64,000 nucleotides of DNA, taken from the NCBI RefSeq assembly GCF_003391055.1, contig NZ_QUAJ01000001.1:62001-126000 (forward strand), in the 5' to 3' direction. This DNA is from Psychrilyobacter piezotolerans (GTDB lineage: Bacteria; Fusobacteriota; Fusobacteriia; Fusobacteriales; Fusobacteriaceae). Under the pieces are notes generated by a model. That model did no database searches. It was not told the DNA's origin and saw only the letters and a list, made by a program, of their open reading frames with translations. Position 1 is the first letter of the stretch. Every line of letters starts with the position of its first letter. Below, piece after piece: positions 60,910-64,000 of the stretch. The translations under genes were made by a program, and so were the position numbers.

Positions 60910-61119
60910 CTATCTAACTTTATCTACTATGATAATCTCTTTTCCCATAGCATTCAATAGATTTTGTACAAATTTTAATCTAGGATCAATAGCTCCTATT
61001 TCAAATCTACCTACTGCTGAAGTATGTTTTCCTAATTTTTCTCCTAGCTCTCTTTGTGTAACTCCATTTTCCCTACGGTATGTTCTGCATTCTTCAATCA
61101 ATCTATCTCTTAAGCTCAT
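60910..61119 (-). CDS. small XRE-family helix-turn-helix protein (69 aa)
   Basis: A lone Cro/C1-type DNA-binding domain: RTYRRENGVTQRELGEKLGKHTSAVGRFEIGAIDPRLKFVQNLLNAMG covers helices 1-5 in parts, with TQRELGEKLG as helix 2 and HTSAVGRFE as the recognition helix. No sensor or toxin partner is next to it. GGGAGG precedes the ATG. Its target is unknown; it could regulate itself or the adjacent BMP genes. Confidence 0.9.
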   Translation of the reverse strand: MSLRDRLIEECRTYRRENGVTQRELGEKLGKHTSAVGRFEIGAIDPRLKFVQNLLNAMGKEIIIVDKVR

Positions 61120-61306
61120 TATATTCCTCCCAATTATTGCTCACTAAGATATTTTAAAGTGATTATAATCTCCCTTTTAATTAAAATTTTGATTAATTTT
61201 GGAGGTCACTAAAAAAATACATTAGCTTCACTCATAATAACATATAAGTCAAGAAAAATCAATAATTTTCCGGGTTTTTCACAAAAAAAATTAAACATTA
61301 CTGAAT

Positions 61307-62665
61307 TTAACTGCCCTCTCTATCTTCCTCCGCTTGTTTTTCCGGATAAAGATAATAAAAAACAAAGGAAATTCCAAAGGAGATCGCTGAAAATATAGTG
61401 GTGGAATATACACCACTTTTCTCTACTCCCTGGGGTTTTGTTGAGGTCATAGCATCTATGAAACTCCCCGATCCAGCCACTAATAATACGGGCAGGGTGG
61501 CTATGGATACCAAGAATGCCATCTTTAGAAAAAAACCCTGGATACCAAAACATATCCCCTCTACCTGGGTTCCGCTGTCCTTTGTGATACGAGTACCTAT
61601 CTCACTGAGCATTGCCGGCGGATAGATAAAAGCTGCTCCTGCAACTGGTATCCCGATCAATCCAAATAGTGCTAACCCGTATTTAACAGGTACTCCCCGG
61701 CCGAGGTAGTTTAATAGGAGTGATGTAACTATCAAAATTACCAATGAAATTAACATGGGTTTTTTATACCCTATCTTTTTACAGAGTCTGTTTGTGGGGT
61801 AAAAAAATAACGCTGACATACCAAACAATATCGCTGAAGCTATAGTTATCGCTTCCTTTCCGAGTCCCATAACATCCTCCACAAAGTAGTTCATAGTTCC
61901 ACGAAGGGTATTAAATCCTATAAAGAAAAATAGTAAGCCCAACAGATAATAGATAAAAGATCTGTCTTCAAATATTATCTTAATCGAATTTTTTAAGGAT
62001 TCTGTCGATTTCCTCCCATGGGATAGTTTTTTTTCAGGTACACCAAATATAGTTATGAGAGCTGGCAGGACAGAAAATAAAGCCAAAACAATAACCATTC
62101 CCCTGACACCTTTCTGGGTATCTCCACCCCCTATAATTTTTATCAAAATCCCCGGTAAGATCATAGCCAGGGCAGTGTATAACAGCCTGAATACAGACTG
62201 CCAGGTAGACAGGTTCAGCCTGTCTTCTTTAGTGTTGCCAATTTCCGGGATCATGGCATTATATGGTGCTCCTACGATGGTGTAAAATACAAAAAAAATA
62301 GATCCTACACACATCAAATATATAAAAGTCATCCAGTCATTACCTAATACCGGATAAAAAAATGCAATGGTAGACAGTGCCAGGGGTACAGCTCCCGCTG
62401 CTATAAATGGTATCCTCCTGCCCCATCTGGTATCCACCCTGTCAGACCAATATCCCACCAAGGGATCTGAGATCATATCTACAGATCTCGATATGATTAA
62501 TGCCAAAGATATTAAGATCGGTGCCATTATCGGTGTCAATCCTGAATTTTCAGGGGGCAGATAGTAATACAGCACCCACTGGGCAAATATCTGGTCTACT
62601 ATGGCATAGCTGACACCTACCCCATAGAATATCTGGTATTTTAAACTTAATTTTGTTTGTTCCAA
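61307..62665 (-). CDS. GPH-type (glycoside-pentoside-hexuronide) cation symporter, MFS (452 aa)
   Basis: Twelve-segment sugar:cation symporter family related to MelB. DMISDPLVGYWSDRVDTRWGRRIPF is the signature first loop (MelB: DPIMGWVVD..RWGKFRP); YTIVGAPYNAMIPEIG and the C-terminal half with SEIGTRITKDSGTQVEG support it. The cargo is unknown. The start is probably TTG at 62665: GGGAGGT lies six bases before it, whereas the TTG at 62680 would precede that site. No sugar enzyme is adjacent. Confidence 0.85.
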   Translation of the reverse strand: MEQTKLSLKYQIFYGVGVSYAIVDQIFAQWVLYYYLPPENSGLTPIMAPILISLALIISRSVDMISDPLVGYWSDRVDTRWGRRIPFIAAGAVPLALSTIAFFYPVLGNDWMTFIYLMCVGSIFFVFYTIVGAPYNAMIPEIGNTKEDRLNLSTWQSVFRLLYTALAMILPGILIKIIGGGDTQKGVRGMVIVLALFSVLPALITIFGVPEKKLSHGRKSTESLKNSIKIIFEDRSFIYYLLGLLFFFIGFNTLRGTMNYFVEDVMGLGKEAITIASAILFGMSALFFYPTNRLCKKIGYKKPMLISLVILIVTSLLLNYLGRGVPVKYGLALFGLIGIPVAGAAFIYPPAMLSEIGTRITKDSGTQVEGICFGIQGFFLKMAFLVSIATLPVLLVAGSGSFIDAMTSTKPQGVEKSGVYSTTIFSAISFGISFVFYYLYPEKQAEEDREGS

Positions 62666-62733
62666 ATTTTTACCTCCCAATCATAATTCTACAGAAGTAG
62701 GGGCAATTCATGAATTACCCCTACATAAATCTT

Positions 62734-63915
62734 TTAATTTTTATCCATTAATTCACTTTTCATAATTATAGGAAACTTCCTCTCCTCATAGGGACTGACT
62801 ATCCCGTATATCCTGTCACATTTTATCTCAAAATTCAGGAGTTCCCTCTCCCTTTCATCTAAGATCAGGCTGACATTTTTTAATCCCGACAGGGGTTTTA
62901 TCCTCAAGTTTTCTTTTTTTTCCTTGAGATATCTGCTTCCTGCCTGAGAAAACCCCAATATTTTTACATATGTAGTTCCGGCCTTGGTTTCATCTATTAT
63001 TTTTTTATCTATCTTCAAAAGGATATGGGCCAATACCCTTTGGATCCTTCCATTGGTATATCTCTTGGTCATTAGATTTTTATAAAATTCATGAAAATCC
63101 GGATATTTTACTGCCATCTCAAAAACCCGGTTATCTAAGCCTATTTCCATATCTGCGATAAATTTAAGTTCCTCATAGTTATTTAAAATTTCATATCTCA
63201 ACAGGGGATAGAATTTCTCCAAATAAGTAGGAGTGCCTAAGATCTCAAAACTTTCTGCCGGCATCACTCTTTTTATCTCCTCCACCCTGCCTTCCTTTAT
63301 CATCTCCCTTATGGAGGTGGCACTGGTAATTTCATCTATTATTTCCTTATCATGATACCCCACAGCCTTTCTTTCTATAAGGGTGGGTTCCATGGATGAG
63401 CCCAATTTTCTGATGGCTTTGATATATTCTACCCCCAGTATATCGTTGGGTTTTAGGATACCTTTTTCTCCTAAAAGTTCCTCTATAACAGAGTTTATAG
63501 CATTGGGATAGGATACCCCCTCCTCCATCCTTTCCTTTATCTTTTCATCCACAAGTTTTTTTTCATCTATCTGCAGATAGGCAATTTTTTTTAATTTTTC
63601 TAAGTCCGAAGATTCCGAACCAAAAACTAAAGTTTCCGCCCCTAGTTTATCCAGGATATCCACAGCTCCATGGGAAAATATTTCCGCTGACTGGGCAGAA
63701 TAAAATACAGGCAGCTCCACCACCAGATCTACCCCATTTTTAAGTGCCATACGAGCTCTGGTCCACTTATCGTATATTGCAGGTTCCCCCCTCTGTAAAA
63801 AATTACCGCTCATGACTGCTATGACCAGGTCACCGCTTTTTTTAGCTTCCATCAAATGAAGTTTATGTCCATTATGAAATGGGTTGTACTCTACTACTAT
63901 TCCTGTTGCTCTCAT
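62734..63915 (-). CDS. tmcAL: tRNA(Met) cytidine acetate ligase TmcAL (393 aa)
   Basis: Makes N4-acetylcytidine at the wobble position of elongator tRNA(Met) from acetate and ATP. IVVEYNPFHNGHKLHLMEA contains the HxGH nucleotidyltransferase motif; VMSGNFLQRGEPAIYDKWTRARMAL, VVELPVFYSAQSAEIFSHGAV and the SATSIREMIKEG motif (ISTTxxR equivalent) follow in family order. GGAGAGAAGG precedes the ATG. It shares its catalytic fold with CitC at 8904. Confidence 0.94.
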   Translation of the reverse strand: MRATGIVVEYNPFHNGHKLHLMEAKKSGDLVIAVMSGNFLQRGEPAIYDKWTRARMALKNGVDLVVELPVFYSAQSAEIFSHGAVDILDKLGAETLVFGSESSDLEKLKKIAYLQIDEKKLVDEKIKERMEEGVSYPNAINSVIEELLGEKGILKPNDILGVEYIKAIRKLGSSMEPTLIERKAVGYHDKEIIDEITSATSIREMIKEGRVEEIKRVMPAESFEILGTPTYLEKFYPLLRYEILNNYEELKFIADMEIGLDNRVFEMAVKYPDFHEFYKNLMTKRYTNGRIQRVLAHILLKIDKKIIDETKAGTTYVKILGFSQAGSRYLKEKKENLRIKPLSGLKNVSLILDERERELLNFEIKCDRIYGIVSPYEERKFPIIMKSELMDKN

Positions 63916-64000
63916 CCTTCTCTCCTTTTTAACTACAGACTCCTCGATCCTTGCTACTATATAACTTTTGAATTCAACTTTTAACTATTTTTTATTGGGA

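Overview
The window is AT-rich and gene-dense, with strong AGGAGG-type ribosome binding sites, a Gram-negative envelope (outer-membrane usher, periplasmic chaperone, lipoproteins) and an ornithine aminomutase pathway. Together these point to a Fusobacteriota genome, probably an amino-acid- and citrate-fermenting environmental type near Ilyobacter, Psychrilyobacter, Propionigenium or Cetobacterium. That assignment is inference. I see no rRNA, tRNA, CRISPR array, transposase or integrase.

Layout. 0-8.7 kb: signalling block (hybrid histidine kinase with three receiver domains, stand-alone CheR and CheB, a REC-GGDEF protein, and a separate membrane GGDEF-EAL protein). 8.9-11.4 kb: citC-citX-citG, the accessory genes that build and activate citrate lyase; the lyase itself is not here. 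11.7-16.3 kb: housekeeping genes (TcdA, flavodoxin, WalJ-like hydrolase, a divergent uracil-DNA glycosylase, 5-formyl-THF cyclo-ligase) and a 1-kb repeat-filled gap. 16.4-21.2 kb: a chaperone-usher pilus-like locus (two secreted subunit candidates, usher, chaperone). 21.4-23.7 kb: ArsR regulator with MBL hydrolase, and ychF. 24.8-36.6 kb: peptide and amino-acid use (POT transporter, proline iminopeptidase, ornithine aminotransferase, dipeptide epimerase, SSS symporter), with ComM, a nitroreductase, a phosphoesterase and a small membrane protein not previously called. 36.7-38.5 kb: an NhaC-family antiporter behind a lysine riboswitch. 38.5-53.2 kb: ornithine catabolism (alr, ord, ortA, ortB, arginase, oraS, oraE, glmL, orr), with a second partial set (alr2, arginase 2, orr2) upstream. 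53.4-64 kb: PP-loop ATPase, MATE pump, SepF, YggS, HemW, two BMP-family lipoproteins, an XRE regulator, a GPH-type symporter and TmcAL.

How the genes fit together. Arginase turns arginine into ornithine; Orr makes D-ornithine; OraSE, kept active by the GlmL-like protein, makes 2,4-diaminopentanoate; Ord and OrtAB convert this to acetyl-CoA and D-alanine; Alr can return D-alanine to L-alanine. RocD, elsewhere in the window, offers a second exit from ornithine. POT, PIP and the epimerase supply amino acids from peptides.

The two least explained things are the chaperone-usher-like locus, a secretion type known mainly from Proteobacteria, and a dispersed element in at least six copies whose hairpin arms change in compensating pairs between copies.
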